Source of the DNA: Flavobacteriales bacterium
GTDB lineage: Bacteria; Bacteroidota; Bacteroidia; Flavobacteriales_D; Sanyastnellaceae
Direction of reading: 5' to 3'
Assembly (NCBI GenBank): GCA_029245065.1
Contig: JAQWQB010000020.1
Span: 1 to 60,815 of the forward strand
DNA: 60,815 bases
Program-made: the position numbers and the translations under genes
Shown here: positions 52,295 to 60,815 of the stretch, in pieces
Numbering within the stretch: the first letter of the stretch is position 1
Layout of the letters: each line of letters starts with the position of its first letter
Notes under the pieces: generated by a model
The model's database searches: none
Told to the model about the DNA's origin: nothing
Seen by the model: only the letters and a program-made list of their open reading frames with translations

Positions 52295-54337
52295 ATGAAA
52301 TTCGCACATCCGGAAATACTTTGGGCTCTACTAGCATTGGCAATTCCGATCCTTGTTCACCTTTTCAATTTCCGAAAGTTTCGACGCGTTCAGTTTTCCA
52401 ACGTGGCCTTTTTGAAAGAGGTACAACAAGAAACGAAATCTAAATCCAAGCTTAAGCACCTACTCATATTAGCTAGTCGTTTACTGGCTATTTTATTCAT
52501 TGTCTTCGCATTTGCCCAGCCATTTATTCCTTTGGACGACCAAACAACGGCAGGAGCTCAGCGAACGGTATCTGTGTATGTAGACAACTCCTTTTCTATG
52601 GAAGCGGTTGGCCCAGAAGGACGATTGTTAGACTTGGCCAAAGAAAAAGCCGCCGAAGTGATTGGCGCCTACCAGGCAACTGATAAGTTTCAGCTGTTGA
52701 CGAATGATTTTGAAGGGAGACACCAACGCTTTCACAGCCAAGAAGACATTCTTGAAATGATCGATGAAATTCAAGCATCGGCCTTCACTAAGAACGTCAG
52801 CGAGGTGGTTGAAAGGCAACAAGACCTGTTGCTCAAAAACCCTGAAGGCGAATTGAGCAGCTATTTATTTACCGATCTTCAAAAGAGCACGCACGCGTTG
52901 AAAGAGTTTGTTCCAGACAGTTCATTGAACATTCGCTTTTTGCCTGACGCAGCAAGTCAAACGGCTAACATTTATGTAGATAGCATCTGGTTTGACACAC
53001 CCGTAAGGCTGCTAAATGCACCTGAGCGACTGAATGTGCGTATTCGCCACAACGCAGCAGAAGCACTAGAGAACATCCCAATGTCATTGGTGATCAATGG
53101 CCAACAAAAAGCCATTGGAAGCTTCAACCTGGTGCCTGGATTAGCTACTGATACTGCACTTTTCTTCACCACAACAATTCCCGGATTGAAGGAATGTGAA
53201 GTACAACTGGACGATCACCCTATTTCTTACGACGATAATTACTTCTTCGGCTTTAACGTTGCGAGTCAAGTTGCCGTGTTGCTTGTGAAAGGAAATTCGA
53301 ATGGAGCGGCTTTCAAAACCATCTTTAGTAACGATCCTTTCTACAAGCTATCTCAAGCTGAGTTACAGCAGATCAACTACCGTGAGATCAATCAGTTTGA
53401 CCTTGTCATTCTAGACCAACCGGCTTCAATTTCAAGCGGTTTGGTGCAAGAACTAAGTCAGTTCGTCTCCAGCGGGGGAACCGTTCTGCTCATTCCTGAT
53501 AAAAATGCAGACAAAGCCTCCTATAATGAGCTTCTGCTGGCATTGAACGCACCTGTGATTACGCAGAAAAGAAGCTTGCAAACCAAGGTAGCTGAGATTG
53601 ATTTGGACAGCTACATCTACGAGGGAGTTTTTGATCGAATCCCAACGAATATTGATTTGCCGAAGGTTCAACAGTTCTTCGCTTTTGATCAATTCACCAC
53701 CACGAAAGAACGCAGTTTGCTGACACTCCAAGATGGAAGCCCTTTCTTCATGGGAATCGCGTCAGGCAATGGACAACTTTATGTAAGCGCTGTTTCCTTG
53801 TCGCCCGAACAAAGCAATTTTTCTCAACATGCGATTTTTGTTCCAACGGTATTGAGAGTAGCGGAATACAGCCATACGTCTGACCGCATGGATTACATCA
53901 TTGGAGAATCGAACACCATTGAATTGAACCGCGTTCAAATGGAGGGAGATGCCACGTTTAGGCTAACTCACAAAAATGGGAACGAGTTCATTCCAAAGCA
54001 TCGCAATGTGCGAAACAAGGTGGAAATTTTCCTAGAAGGAGAAGGAATGACAGCGGGGAATTACACCCTTTCTTTGGGAGATTCAACCCTGTTATCTACT
54101 GGCTTCAATTTCGCAAGAGAAGAGTCCGAATTGGCCGCATGGACCAATGCAGCATGGGAAGAAGAATTGAGCCTTGCCGGCTGGAATAGAAGTACTGTAT
54201 TAGACACTGACTTAAAGACCGTAGCTACAGTTGTTGACCAATTGGACCAAGGCAGAACACTTTGGACTACTTTTATCTGGTTAGCTTTGGCTATGTTAGT
54301 GCTTGAATTGTTGCTCATTAAATTTTGGAAATCCTGA
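52295..54337 (+). CDS. BatA-type N-terminal membrane and von Willebrand-like domain protein
   Basis: The 680-residue protein starts with the BatA N-terminal region: FAHPEILWALLALAIPILVHLFNF (residues 3-26) and a second membrane segment at about 55-75. A von Willebrand A-like domain follows with the metal-site motif VYVDNSFSMEAV (about 98-109). A long beta-rich part with GSVI-like strands fills the middle, and a final hydrophobic segment (LWTTFIWLALAMLVLELLL) anchors the C-terminus. Family members occur in Bacteroidota and act in envelope or aerotolerance complexes; the exact role is unknown. The dihydroorotase-like gene starts inside its stop (TGATG). Confidence 0.85.
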   Translation: MKFAHPEILWALLALAIPILVHLFNFRKFRRVQFSNVAFLKEVQQETKSKSKLKHLLILASRLLAILFIVFAFAQPFIPLDDQTTAGAQRTVSVYVDNSFSMEAVGPEGRLLDLAKEKAAEVIGAYQATDKFQLLTNDFEGRHQRFHSQEDILEMIDEIQASAFTKNVSEVVERQQDLLLKNPEGELSSYLFTDLQKSTHALKEFVPDSSLNIRFLPDAASQTANIYVDSIWFDTPVRLLNAPERLNVRIRHNAAEALENIPMSLVINGQQKAIGSFNLVPGLATDTALFFTTTIPGLKECEVQLDDHPISYDDNYFFGFNVASQVAVLLVKGNSNGAAFKTIFSNDPFYKLSQAELQQINYREINQFDLVILDQPASISSGLVQELSQFVSSGGTVLLIPDKNADKASYNELLLALNAPVITQKRSLQTKVAEIDLDSYIYEGVFDRIPTNIDLPKVQQFFAFDQFTTTKERSLLTLQDGSPFFMGIASGNGQLYVSAVSLSPEQSNFSQHAIFVPTVLRVAEYSHTSDRMDYIIGESNTIELNRVQMEGDATFRLTHKNGNEFIPKHRNVRNKVEIFLEGEGMTAGNYTLSLGDSTLLSTGFNFAREESELAAWTNAAWEEELSLAGWNRSTVLDTDLKTVATVVDQLDQGRTLWTTFIWLALAMLVLELLLIKFWKS

Positions 54338-55590
54338 TGCGTTGGCTCGTTAAATCTGCACAAATTGTTGACCCAGGTGGCAAACACCACGGTAAGAAAA
54401 GAGATTTATTGATTGAGGATGGAGTAATCACTTCCATCAAAGCCTCTATCAAAGACAGCAAAGCAGAAAAAATTGCTTTTACGAACCTACACGCTTCACC
54501 AGGGTGGATTGATGCCAAAGTCAATTTTAGAGATCCCGGTTCTGAAGAAAAAGAAGGGCTTCTCAACGGACTAGATGCGGCAGCTTGCGGTGGCTTCACC
54601 CACGTTGTTTTAATGCCTTCAACTTCGCCAGTAATAGACAATAAAGGACAGATTGAATACGTACTTCATCGTTCTGATGATCACTTAGTGCGTATTCTTC
54701 CCACGGGTAAAATTTCAAAAGGGGGCGAAGGAAAGCAACTTGCCGAATTGTACGATATGTTCAAAGCAGGGGCAGTAGCATTTTCAGAAGACGGCCCTAT
54801 AGCACGCGGCGAACTCATGCGCCGGGCGTTGGAATACAGCAAGAATTTTGGTGGGGTTATTTGCAGCACGCCACAGGAAGAAAGCATTGCAGACAAAGGA
54901 GTCATGCACGAAGGACTTACAAGCACTACGAACGGCTTGAAAGGAATTCCTTCAATGGTTGAAATCATTCGCCTAAAACGGGACATTGAACTCCTTCGAT
55001 ATACCGGAGGGTCACTTCACGTTATGTCTATTTCTTGTGGCGAATCGGTTAAGATTATCAAAGAAGCTAAAAAGGAAGGGCTAGCGATTACGTGCGGAGT
55101 AGCAGCGCATCACTTGTACTTTAACGACACTGATCTAGAAGGCTTTGACGCCAACTTAAAGGTGATGCCTCCTATTCGATCTAAGCAAGACCAAAAAGCG
55201 TTGTTGAAAGGAGTCAAAGAAGGAACGATTGATGTGATTTGCTCGGATCACCAGCCCGAAGACATCGAGCATAAAAAACTTGAGTTCGAAATTGCCAACT
55301 TTGGAATAGGGGCGATTGAACAAACATTCGCTGCGGCCAATAGTCTAGACATTGAACTTGACACGTTAATTTCGAAACTGACGGTAGCTCCGAGGGCTGT
55401 TTTTAATCTTGAGCCATCCCACATTGAAGAAGGCGCACAAGCAGACATCACCTTTTTCGACCCTACCGCTTCAGAAGCTGTGACGTCCGATTCGTTAACA
55501 AGTCTGGCTTGGAATAATCCATACATCTCCCACACCTTGACTGGAAAAGTTCAAGGCGTTGTACTCGGAGGCCGTACCGTTCTACGTTGA
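54337..55590 (+). CDS. dihydroorotase homologue lacking metal ligands (PyrC'-like)
   Basis: The 417-residue amidohydrolase-fold protein aligns with class I dihydroorotase along its whole length. The metal motif, normally D-x-H-x-H-x-R, reads DAKVNFR (59-65): Asp59 and Arg65 remain, while both His are Lys61 and Asn63. The later His of the 'HIAHVS' motif is Ser (LHVMSIS). AAHHLYF and SDHQPED are kept. Without these ligands hydrolysis is unlikely. Inactive dihydroorotases are known in other bacteria as partners that stabilise aspartate transcarbamoylase, which is the best hypothesis here. The start at 54337 overlaps the BatA-like stop. An active enzyme must be elsewhere. Confidence 0.88.
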   Translation: MRWLVKSAQIVDPGGKHHGKKRDLLIEDGVITSIKASIKDSKAEKIAFTNLHASPGWIDAKVNFRDPGSEEKEGLLNGLDAAACGGFTHVVLMPSTSPVIDNKGQIEYVLHRSDDHLVRILPTGKISKGGEGKQLAELYDMFKAGAVAFSEDGPIARGELMRRALEYSKNFGGVICSTPQEESIADKGVMHEGLTSTTNGLKGIPSMVEIIRLKRDIELLRYTGGSLHVMSISCGESVKIIKEAKKEGLAITCGVAAHHLYFNDTDLEGFDANLKVMPPIRSKQDQKALLKGVKEGTIDVICSDHQPEDIEHKKLEFEIANFGIGAIEQTFAAANSLDIELDTLISKLTVAPRAVFNLEPSHIEEGAQADITFFDPTASEAVTSDSLTSLAWNNPYISHTLTGKVQGVVLGGRTVLR

Positions 55591-55591
55591 G

Positions 55592-55909
55592 TTAAGCTTG
55601 TCCTTGTGGACCTCCAAAGTTCATTGGAATACTGTGCTCAGGGCCTTTGATATCGCTGATAGGTCCGTGCTGTGCTTCGTATTTACGAATGTTTTCTTGC
55701 ATGGCTTTCATCAGTCGCTTTGCGTGCTGAGGAGTCACGATAATTCTAGACTTCACTTTCGCTTTGGGTACACCTGGCATCACACGGATAAAGTCTACTA
55801 CGAACTCCGAAGGAGAATGCGTAATAACTGCAAGGTTTGAATATACTCCTTCTGCTGCTTCCTCTGATAACTCAATATTCAGTTTGCCTTTCTTCGTGTT
55901 CGCTTCCAT
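55592..55909 (-). CDS. DUF3467 domain-containing protein
   Basis: The 105-residue protein is a single DUF3467 domain: GKLNIELSEEAAEGVYSNL, FVVDFIRVMPGVPKAKVKS and IIVTPQHAKRLMKAMQENI. Function is unknown; it is soluble and lacks export signals. The ATG at 55909 is preferred to an in-frame TTG at 55927, because a -7 element overlaps the latter. Its stop lies one base from the dihydroorotase-like gene. Confidence 0.92.
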   Translation of the reverse strand: MEANTKKGKLNIELSEEAAEGVYSNLAVITHSPSEFVVDFIRVMPGVPKAKVKSRIIVTPQHAKRLMKAMQENIRKYEAQHGPISDIKGPEHSIPMNFGGPQGQA

Positions 55910-55924
55910 GGTGTTGATTTTAGT

Positions 55925-55932
55925 CAAATGTA
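55925..55932 (-). promoter_or_regulatory. candidate -7 promoter element of the DUF3467 gene
   Basis: On the minus strand TACATTTG matches TAnnTTTG, 15 bases before the ATG at 55909. It overlaps an alternative TTG start, which argues against that start. No TTG lies at the -33 distance. Confidence 0.45.
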
Positions 55933-55947
55933 CAAATTCTATGCGGG

Positions 55948-56646
55948 TCAGAGAATGGTCTTCAATTCAAGTAATGACTGAATTTCGAACTTCAAATCGT
56001 GATCATGCTTTTCACTTGATGGATTAAAATACACTTCAGACATCCCAACATTCTTCGCTCCCAATACGTCTGCCTCCAGATTATCACCAATCATAAAGGC
56101 TTTTGTTACGTCGGCCCCAACGTGTGAAGCGCTGCCCAGGAAAGCCTTGGGATGTGGTTTTCGTACGCCAATAAACTCGCTTGTAATGACGTGATCAAAG
56201 AAAGGAGACAAACCAGACTCTTTCATTTTAATCCCTTGTACTTCTTCAAATCCGTTGGTCAAAATATGAAGGGGATATCCTTTCGTTTTGAGGTAATCCA
56301 ACAACTCCATTGTACCCGGGACTAAAGCTGTTTTATACGGGGAGCGTTCCAAGTATTCTGACGCCATTTCTTCGTTCAAGGATTCATCTTGAATGTCGAA
56401 TTTTGCAAGTGAATTGCCAAAGCGAATGGTGCGAAGCACTTCCTTTTTCATTTCCCCGTTTCGGTACAGACGCCATGCACGCTCATTCTCTTTTTCATAA
56501 ATAGCGATGAATTCATCGAACGATGTGACACCTTTTCCTTGAAGATTTAATGTTTCAAAAACTTCCTTGAGGGCAATTCTGGAATTCGTTTCAAAGTCCC
56601 AAAGCGTATGGTCTAGATCGAAAAAAAGGTGTTGACGCGCTGTCAT
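55948..56646 (-). CDS. yjjG: YjjG-type HAD-family pyrimidine nucleotidase
   Basis: The 232-residue HAD phosphatase dephosphorylates noncanonical pyrimidine nucleotides. Motif I is FFDLDHTLWDFETN, motif II LHILTNGFEEVQ and motif III IGVRKPHPKAF with MIGDNLEADV. The sequence LWDFETNSRIAL is typical of YjjG. It lies upstream of the DUF3467 gene and overlaps the membrane protein stop by four bases (ATGA), so upp, the membrane protein and yjjG form an operon. Confidence 0.9.
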   Translation of the reverse strand: MTARQHLFFDLDHTLWDFETNSRIALKEVFETLNLQGKGVTSFDEFIAIYEKENERAWRLYRNGEMKKEVLRTIRFGNSLAKFDIQDESLNEEMASEYLERSPYKTALVPGTMELLDYLKTKGYPLHILTNGFEEVQGIKMKESGLSPFFDHVITSEFIGVRKPHPKAFLGSASHVGADVTKAFMIGDNLEADVLGAKNVGMSEVYFNPSSEKHDHDLKFEIQSLLELKTIL

Positions 56647-57083
56647 GGCATAATGTTTTTGAACAACACGGCAAGGCTAGTAAGCGCAATGGACCACAAG
56701 AAGAATCCAAAGATTACTTTTGGAACCATGTGCTTTTCATGGGTGAAATATTTTGTTGCAAGCAGTGTTGTGATTGGCACAGATAAAAAGCCACCAATCA
56801 TCAAAAGCCCTTTCAAGCCAAATTTGTTTTTAATACGAACGAGTCTTCTTCTGCTGTTCGAAAACACCTTCGACCCTCTTCTATTAGCTCGTTTCGATAA
56901 GTACTGGAATAGTTTATCTCCAAAAAATGAGATGACGGTTATTCCAATGGCTGCACCTGAAGTGGATACCAAAACCGTTTCAACAAACCCCTTGTCAGAT
57001 GCAAGCACCATTATCCATGGGAGTGCTAGAAACTTAACTACTGCCAGAAGCCACCAGCCTAAAAGTTCTGCTAAATATTCCAT
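56643..57083 (-). CDS. small membrane protein of unknown function
   Basis: The 146-residue protein has hydrophobic segments at about 5-28, 36-57, 93-112 and 122-143, with a basic loop (KRANRRGSKVFSNSRRRLVR) in the middle. It is probably an inner-membrane protein. I do not recognise a family. The ATG shares a base with the upp stop (TAATG) and its own stop overlaps yjjG, so it is translated with two pyrimidine-metabolism enzymes. A transport role is possible but unsupported. Confidence 0.75.
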   Translation of the reverse strand: MEYLAELLGWWLLAVVKFLALPWIMVLASDKGFVETVLVSTSGAAIGITVISFFGDKLFQYLSKRANRRGSKVFSNSRRRLVRIKNKFGLKGLLMIGGFLSVPITTLLATKYFTHEKHMVPKVIFGFFLWSIALTSLAVLFKNIMP

Positions 57084-57733
57084 TAAGTATCTTTCCTTCC
57101 GAAGGCTAAATCACCTGCATCTCCAAGTCCTGGAACGATGTAAGCTTGCGCCGTAAGTTCTTTGTCGACTGCTCCAGCCCAGAATGTCACATTCGACGGC
57201 ATTACCCCTCTTAGGTGATCTATTCCTTGGCTGCTAGCAATAACCGATGCAATGTGAATGTGTTTCGGCTCACCTCGTGAACGAAGCGCCTTGTATACAC
57301 ATTCGATGCTTGCTCCCGTAGCAATCATAGGGTCAGCAATTACAACTGTTTTTCCCTCAATAGACGGACAGGAAACATACTCTACTTCGATTTCAAATTC
57401 TCCTCCTTTGTGATACCTTCTGTAAGCAGAGATAAAAGCGTTTTCGGCTTGATCAAAGTAGTTTAAGAAGCCCTGATGAAAAGGGAGTCCGGCACGAAGG
57501 ATGGTTCCGATTAGTGGCTCTTCAGAAGGCAAACTCATATCGAGTTCACCTAAAGGAGTTACAATTTCTCTTGTTTCATACGAAATCGTCTTGCTCAATT
57601 CGTAGGCCATAATTTCGCCAATACGCTCCAAATTTCTTCTAAAGCGCATGCGGTCTTTTTGAATTGCTTCGCTTCGGATTTCAGAAATAAATCTATTGAG
57701 AACTGAATTTTCTTTGCCTAATTCTTTCACCAT
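57083..57733 (-). CDS. upp: uracil phosphoribosyltransferase
   Basis: The 216-residue salvage enzyme converts uracil and PRPP into UMP. The PRPP loop is VVIADPMIATGASI, preceded by GTILRAGLPFHQGFL, and the uracil site AYIVPGLGDAGDLAFG is at the C-terminus. It is complete and starts an operon with the membrane protein and yjjG. A psuG gene elsewhere in the window could supply uracil. Confidence 0.95.
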   Translation of the reverse strand: MVKELGKENSVLNRFISEIRSEAIQKDRMRFRRNLERIGEIMAYELSKTISYETREIVTPLGELDMSLPSEEPLIGTILRAGLPFHQGFLNYFDQAENAFISAYRRYHKGGEFEIEVEYVSCPSIEGKTVVIADPMIATGASIECVYKALRSRGEPKHIHIASVIASSQGIDHLRGVMPSNVTFWAGAVDKELTAQAYIVPGLGDAGDLAFGRKDT

Positions 57734-57834
57734 AACATCGGGAGATTGCTCATCGAAAGTTAAGCAGAATGATACAGAAAAAGCACAAAAATTAGTGGGT
57801 TAACAGATGTTTAGATAAGCATCTCGTTATCAGC

Positions 57835-59124
57835 TTACTCTGCACAATCTGAGAGGGCTTTCTGGTACACTTTACTCCAACCTTTCCATCCCCATTTCTC
57901 ACTGATTGATTCGTTGTGCCAGAGGATAATCATTTGTCCATTCACTTCACGAACAGTTTTGGCAAGCGCTGCAATTCGTTCTTCGCCTTGGTCTGGTGTC
58001 AACATCAAATACCTACTTAGCGTAGCATCCATGACCGCGAAAGGATGAACAACCAGTTTGGTCTACAATTCTCTTTCCAAATCATACCATGAAAAGGGTG
58101 TGCAAGTACTTGCTCTGAAACCCGGTTGCGACGCATACCCCATAGTATGATCTTCTTTGATTCCTTGATCTATGAGTCTGCGGTAGGTTTCTGGAAAATT
58201 CAAGATTAGAAAATGCTGTCTGCTGAGCTCCACATTTTTTCGCGAAATCAAAGCCAACCGTTCTACTTCTTGCTTCAATCGCTTGGGATCTGAATTGCTC
58301 TGAAAACCAGGATGAATACCAATTGCGTAGTAATCTCCCAATCTGCGAATCAATTGTTGGAGCGGTTTACTCTTGAACGAAACTCCTTTGTCATTCAAGC
58401 CATAATCTGCCAAGAGGAAGAAATAGATGGCTTTCACACCGTACTTTTCATGCAGCTCATGGAGTTTGTCATAGGTATCAAAAGGGTCCTCTTTTCCTCC
58501 TAAAACAGATTTCATTCGTTCTCCAAGGTTGCTGAATTCCCCGCTTGTGATGTCCTTCGCCATTCCTCCCAACGTTCTCATCAGCCCTTTGTGTTGATAA
58601 GCAAAAGCACTGTCTACATCGATGGTAGAGAAGAATCTGTACTTCTTCTTGGTGGCGGAAAGATCCATCTTCAAATGGGCCGCAAGCTGCTTCACCCACT
58701 GGTCAATAAGCGGCTGACTTAAAAAGCCCGACTGATATGCAAGGGACTCCTCTGCAAGGAATCTTCCGTAATGGTCTGATCGATGTGGCTGATACTCTTC
58801 ATACCTTGAAATCAGGTAAAAAGAAGCACTGAACAGGTCAAATGGCACCTCACCTTTTGTTGGGAAGATAGTGGCTAAGCCCTCCCACTCGCCTTGTTTT
58901 ACAGCAATCTCTTTGACACCTTTTTGCCTGATAAGGCCATGTGGTATCATCTGCACACCAGGTGCTTCAGCATTTTTGGAGTAATTGATCACTTGTCCAT
59001 CAAATGCTTCTACCTCATCTAGTTTTGTGGTTAAACGCCACGGCACTCCCATTACATCCTCGAATATGAATCGAAGAATGTACTTCAAGCGGTTACTTGA
59101 ATATGAGGCGTAGACAAGAATCAT
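57835..59124 (-). pseudogene. polysaccharide deacetylase (DUF7033-type) interrupted by an in-frame TAG
   Basis: Two pieces in one frame form a protein of 429 codon positions: 353 residues from the ATG at 59124, an amber codon at 58065-58063, then 75 more codons to the TAA at 57837-57835. The first piece has DUF7033-like sequence (FLISRYEEYQPHRSDHYGRF), the NodB-type Asp motif STIDVDSAFAYQ and GIHPGFQSNSD, ending in GFRASTCTPFSWYDLE. The second begins TKLVVHPFAVMDATL and ends WHNESISEKWGW, which is the usual end of these proteins and contains the final catalytic His. The frame is intact on both sides, so a single nonsense change, read-through or a sequencing error is indicated. It lies two bases from wecB. 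Confidence 0.8.
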
Positions 59125-59126
59125 TC

Positions 59127-60266
59127 TTACAAGTGGGTTGTGATCATTTCACAAATGAACGAAGACGCTTTTCCATCCCCAAAAACCTGAGGAAACTCAT
59201 TGAACTTCTTGTTCAAGGAGGTTGAAAAAACACGTCGCATTGCCTCTCCCGTCTCAAAACTTAACTCAGCACTACCATGCGCCACTAGCTCGGTCCATTC
59301 CGTTTCTGTTCTGATGACTACACTCGGTTTCTTAAAGAAGTAAGCTTCTTTTTGAACACCGCCAGAATCGGTCACCACGAGAGAACAATTCTTTTCGAGC
59401 CAAATCATTTCAAGGAAAGACACTGGCTCAATTACGTGAATTCGAGGATTCGAGGCGAACGCGTTGTAATGGTCAGCACTTTCTTGCATCAGCCTGTTTT
59501 TCGTTCGCGGGTGAAGAGGAACAACTAGCTCGATTTCTTCCTCATTCGCCAACCAAGCTAAATCATCTAGTATGGCTTTTAAACGATCAATATCGTCGGT
59601 GTTATAAGGTCTGTGGATGGTTACCAGGACAAACTTATCTGTGGTTAACTGAAATGCATCAGCCTGAATAGTTCGACTTGCTTTTTTAGAGAAGTACAAT
59701 GAATTGTCGTACATAACATCTCCACAGTGGAATACACCGGGGTTGTCAATGGAAATCACTCCTTCGTTCTTCGTCGAAAACCCTTCATTTTTAAGGTTAT
59801 CAAACCCTGTAGTAGTGGGACTGAAGAGCAAGGTAGAGGCGTGATCGCAAGCTATTCTGTTGATCTCTTCAGGCATGGACTTATTGAAAGACCGGAGGCC
59901 GGCTTCAACGTGCACTACTGGTATGTGCAGTTTCGCAGCTGCCAAGGCTCCTGCAAGCGTTGAATTGGTATCACCGTAAACCAACAAGGCGTCAATTTTA
60001 TCCTTCAGCAACACTTCCTCAATTCCAGAAAGCATCTTTGCTGTTTGCGCTCCATGCGAACCGGAACCAACATCTAATTGATGATCAGGTCTTGGAATTT
60101 CAAGTTCATTGAAAAACACATTCGACATCTTCTCATCGTAATGCTGGCCCGTATGAAGAATGACTTCATTCAGTTCAGTCGAAAAGCCTTCCCGAATGGC
60201 ACGTGAAACAGCCGCAGCTTTGATAATTTGAGGTCTCGCCCCGATAACAGTTAAAATATTCTTCAT
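59127..60266 (-). CDS. wecB: UDP-N-acetylglucosamine 2-epimerase (non-hydrolysing)
   Basis: The 379-residue enzyme makes UDP-N-acetylmannosamine for surface polysaccharides. It starts with ILTVIGARPQIIKAAAV and has ILHTGQHYDEKMS, VYGDTNSTLAGALAA, HVEAGLRSFN and PEEINRIACDHAS in order, with TDSGGVQKEAYF near the end. It is complete. The deacetylase gene follows it by two bases, so the two probably belong to a polysaccharide operon, although no glycosyltransferase is visible in this window. Confidence 0.94.
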   Translation of the reverse strand: MKNILTVIGARPQIIKAAAVSRAIREGFSTELNEVILHTGQHYDEKMSNVFFNELEIPRPDHQLDVGSGSHGAQTAKMLSGIEEVLLKDKIDALLVYGDTNSTLAGALAAAKLHIPVVHVEAGLRSFNKSMPEEINRIACDHASTLLFSPTTTGFDNLKNEGFSTKNEGVISIDNPGVFHCGDVMYDNSLYFSKKASRTIQADAFQLTTDKFVLVTIHRPYNTDDIDRLKAILDDLAWLANEEEIELVVPLHPRTKNRLMQESADHYNAFASNPRIHVIEPVSFLEMIWLEKNCSLVVTDSGGVQKEAYFFKKPSVVIRTETEWTELVAHGSAELSFETGEAMRRVFSTSLNKKFNEFPQVFGDGKASSFICEMITTHL

Positions 60267-60269
60267 AAT

Positions 60270-60815
60270 CTACAGTAGTCCTTCGTCTGCGAAGCTAAAG
60301 TACGCCCCTTCGCCAATAATTATGTGATCTAGCACGGGCAAATCTAAAAAATCGCCTGCGTTCTTCAATTTTCGAGTGATTTCTCGATCAGCTTGACTCG
60401 GGTTCAAATTCCCACTTGGGTGATTGTGAGCGATGATAATTGCGGCAGCTCTGCCCAACAATGCTTCTTGAAAAATGATCTTCGCATCAGCCACCGTTCC
60501 TGCGAGCCCACCTTTAGACACCATGATCTTATTCATGACCCTGTTCGCTCTATTCAATGTGAGCACCCAGAACTCCTCGTGAGAAAGGTCCATAAGATTA
60601 GGGTTTAAGATCGAAAAGGCATCTTTTGACGAACGGATCTGTGGCTTAGAGACTACTGAAAGTGCATTCCTACGCCTTCCCAACTCAACCGCGGCCGAAA
60701 TCTGTATGGCCTTGGCCTCTCCGATCCCCCTAACTTGGGTTAAGTAATTCGGTTTCAGCTTAGCAAGTTCATTCAAATCGTTTCCGGCTAAGTCCAAGAC
60801 ACTTTGCGCTAAGTC
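60270..60815 (-). CDS. radC: RadC/JAMM-family protein (5' end outside the window)
   Basis: At least 181 residues are present and the frame runs off the right edge. A helix-hairpin-helix part (LTQVRGIGEAKAIQISAAVE) is followed by the JAMM metal site HNHPSGNLNPSQAD and a GAYFSFADEGLL end, which together define RadC. The historical role in DNA repair is disputed; the JAMM domain suggests a metalloprotease or nuclease-like activity. It ends three bases before wecB. Confidence 0.92.
   Translation of the reverse strand, partial: DLAQSVLDLAGNDLNELAKLKPNYLTQVRGIGEAKAIQISAAVELGRRRNALSVVSKPQIRSSKDAFSILNPNLMDLSHEEFWVLTLNRANRVMNKIMVSKGGLAGTVADAKIIFQEALLGRAAAIIIAHNHPSGNLNPSQADREITRKLKNAGDFLDLPVLDHIIIGEGAYFSFADEGLL

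Noticed and set aside
56629-57156. A 175-codon frame on the plus strand, opposite the small membrane protein
   Set aside because: The minus-strand gene is joined by ATGA and TAATG overlaps to yjjG and upp and has clear membrane segments; the plus frame shows only composition bias.
57835-58032. A separate 65-residue gene downstream of the deacetylase
   Set aside because: It is in frame with the upstream piece and carries the family C-terminus, so it is the rest of the same gene after an amber codon, not an independent gene or a frameshift.

Overview
This window is a stretch of ordinary chromosome from a member of the Bacteroidota, most likely a marine Flavobacteriales of the Cryomorphaceae type. 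The clues are secreted proteins ending in type IX secretion (T9SS) sorting domains, a carboxypeptidase-regulatory-domain TonB receptor, DUF1573 and DUF3467 proteins, a BatA-type protein, a TIGR02757 protein, a fused E1 alpha/beta dehydrogenase, and promoter-like sequences close to the Bacteroidota consensus TTG-N~19-TAnnTTTG. The order-level call is an inference. There is no rRNA, no recognisable tRNA, no insertion sequence, no phage block and no CRISPR array.

Layout. 1-0.5 kb: tail of a PhzF-family gene and a nearly empty stretch. 0.5-4.3 kb: a tight five-gene operon (DUF6435-like small protein, SDR, flavin reductase, photolyase/cryptochrome, alpha/beta hydrolase). 4.3-8.7 kb: valS and an iron-type alcohol dehydrogenase, separated by the largest gene-poor gap. 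9-13.9 kb: two DUF1573 proteins, a SIMPL-like protein, bioF-bioD and a CNNM/CorC-type protein. 14-21 kb: an MbnH-like di-haem protein with a T9SS-tagged MbnP-like partner, a secreted hydrolase-fold protein lacking its nucleophile, and a TonB receptor. 21-27 kb: S4 protein, E1 dehydrogenase, psuG, DUF922, obg, adk. 27-31 kb: a secreted repeat protein with CBM-like domains, a beta-propeller protein, an ATP-grasp enzyme. 31-37 kb: lpdA, PAP2, bioB, cysteine desulfurase, glmM. 37-44 kb: a large propeller protein, then an operon of TPR protein, ComA-like synthase, rhodanese, PopT/DUF368 and aroE. 44-49 kb: two small conserved proteins, beta-mannosidase, a PD40 protein. 49-60.8 kb: murQ, NUDIX-mnmD-TIGR02757, BatA, a dihydroorotase homologue without metal ligands, DUF3467, yjjG, upp, a stop-interrupted polysaccharide deacetylase, wecB and the 3' part of radC.

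Functions are mostly housekeeping (translation, biotin, cell-wall and sugar-nucleotide metabolism, nucleotide salvage) mixed with envelope and secreted proteins. Genes are packed very tightly: tandem neighbours often share ATGA or TAATG, and five of nine convergent pairs overlap by exactly four bases through interlocked stop codons.

Most interesting: the MbnP/MbnH-like pair outside any visible methanobactin locus; three enzyme homologues that have lost catalytic residues (dihydroorotase, esterase-type hydrolase, SDR); a deacetylase gene split by one in-frame amber codon; a small secreted protein with no canonical start codon; and two divergent genes whose ATG codons share one CATG. No wholly new defence or mobile system was recognised.
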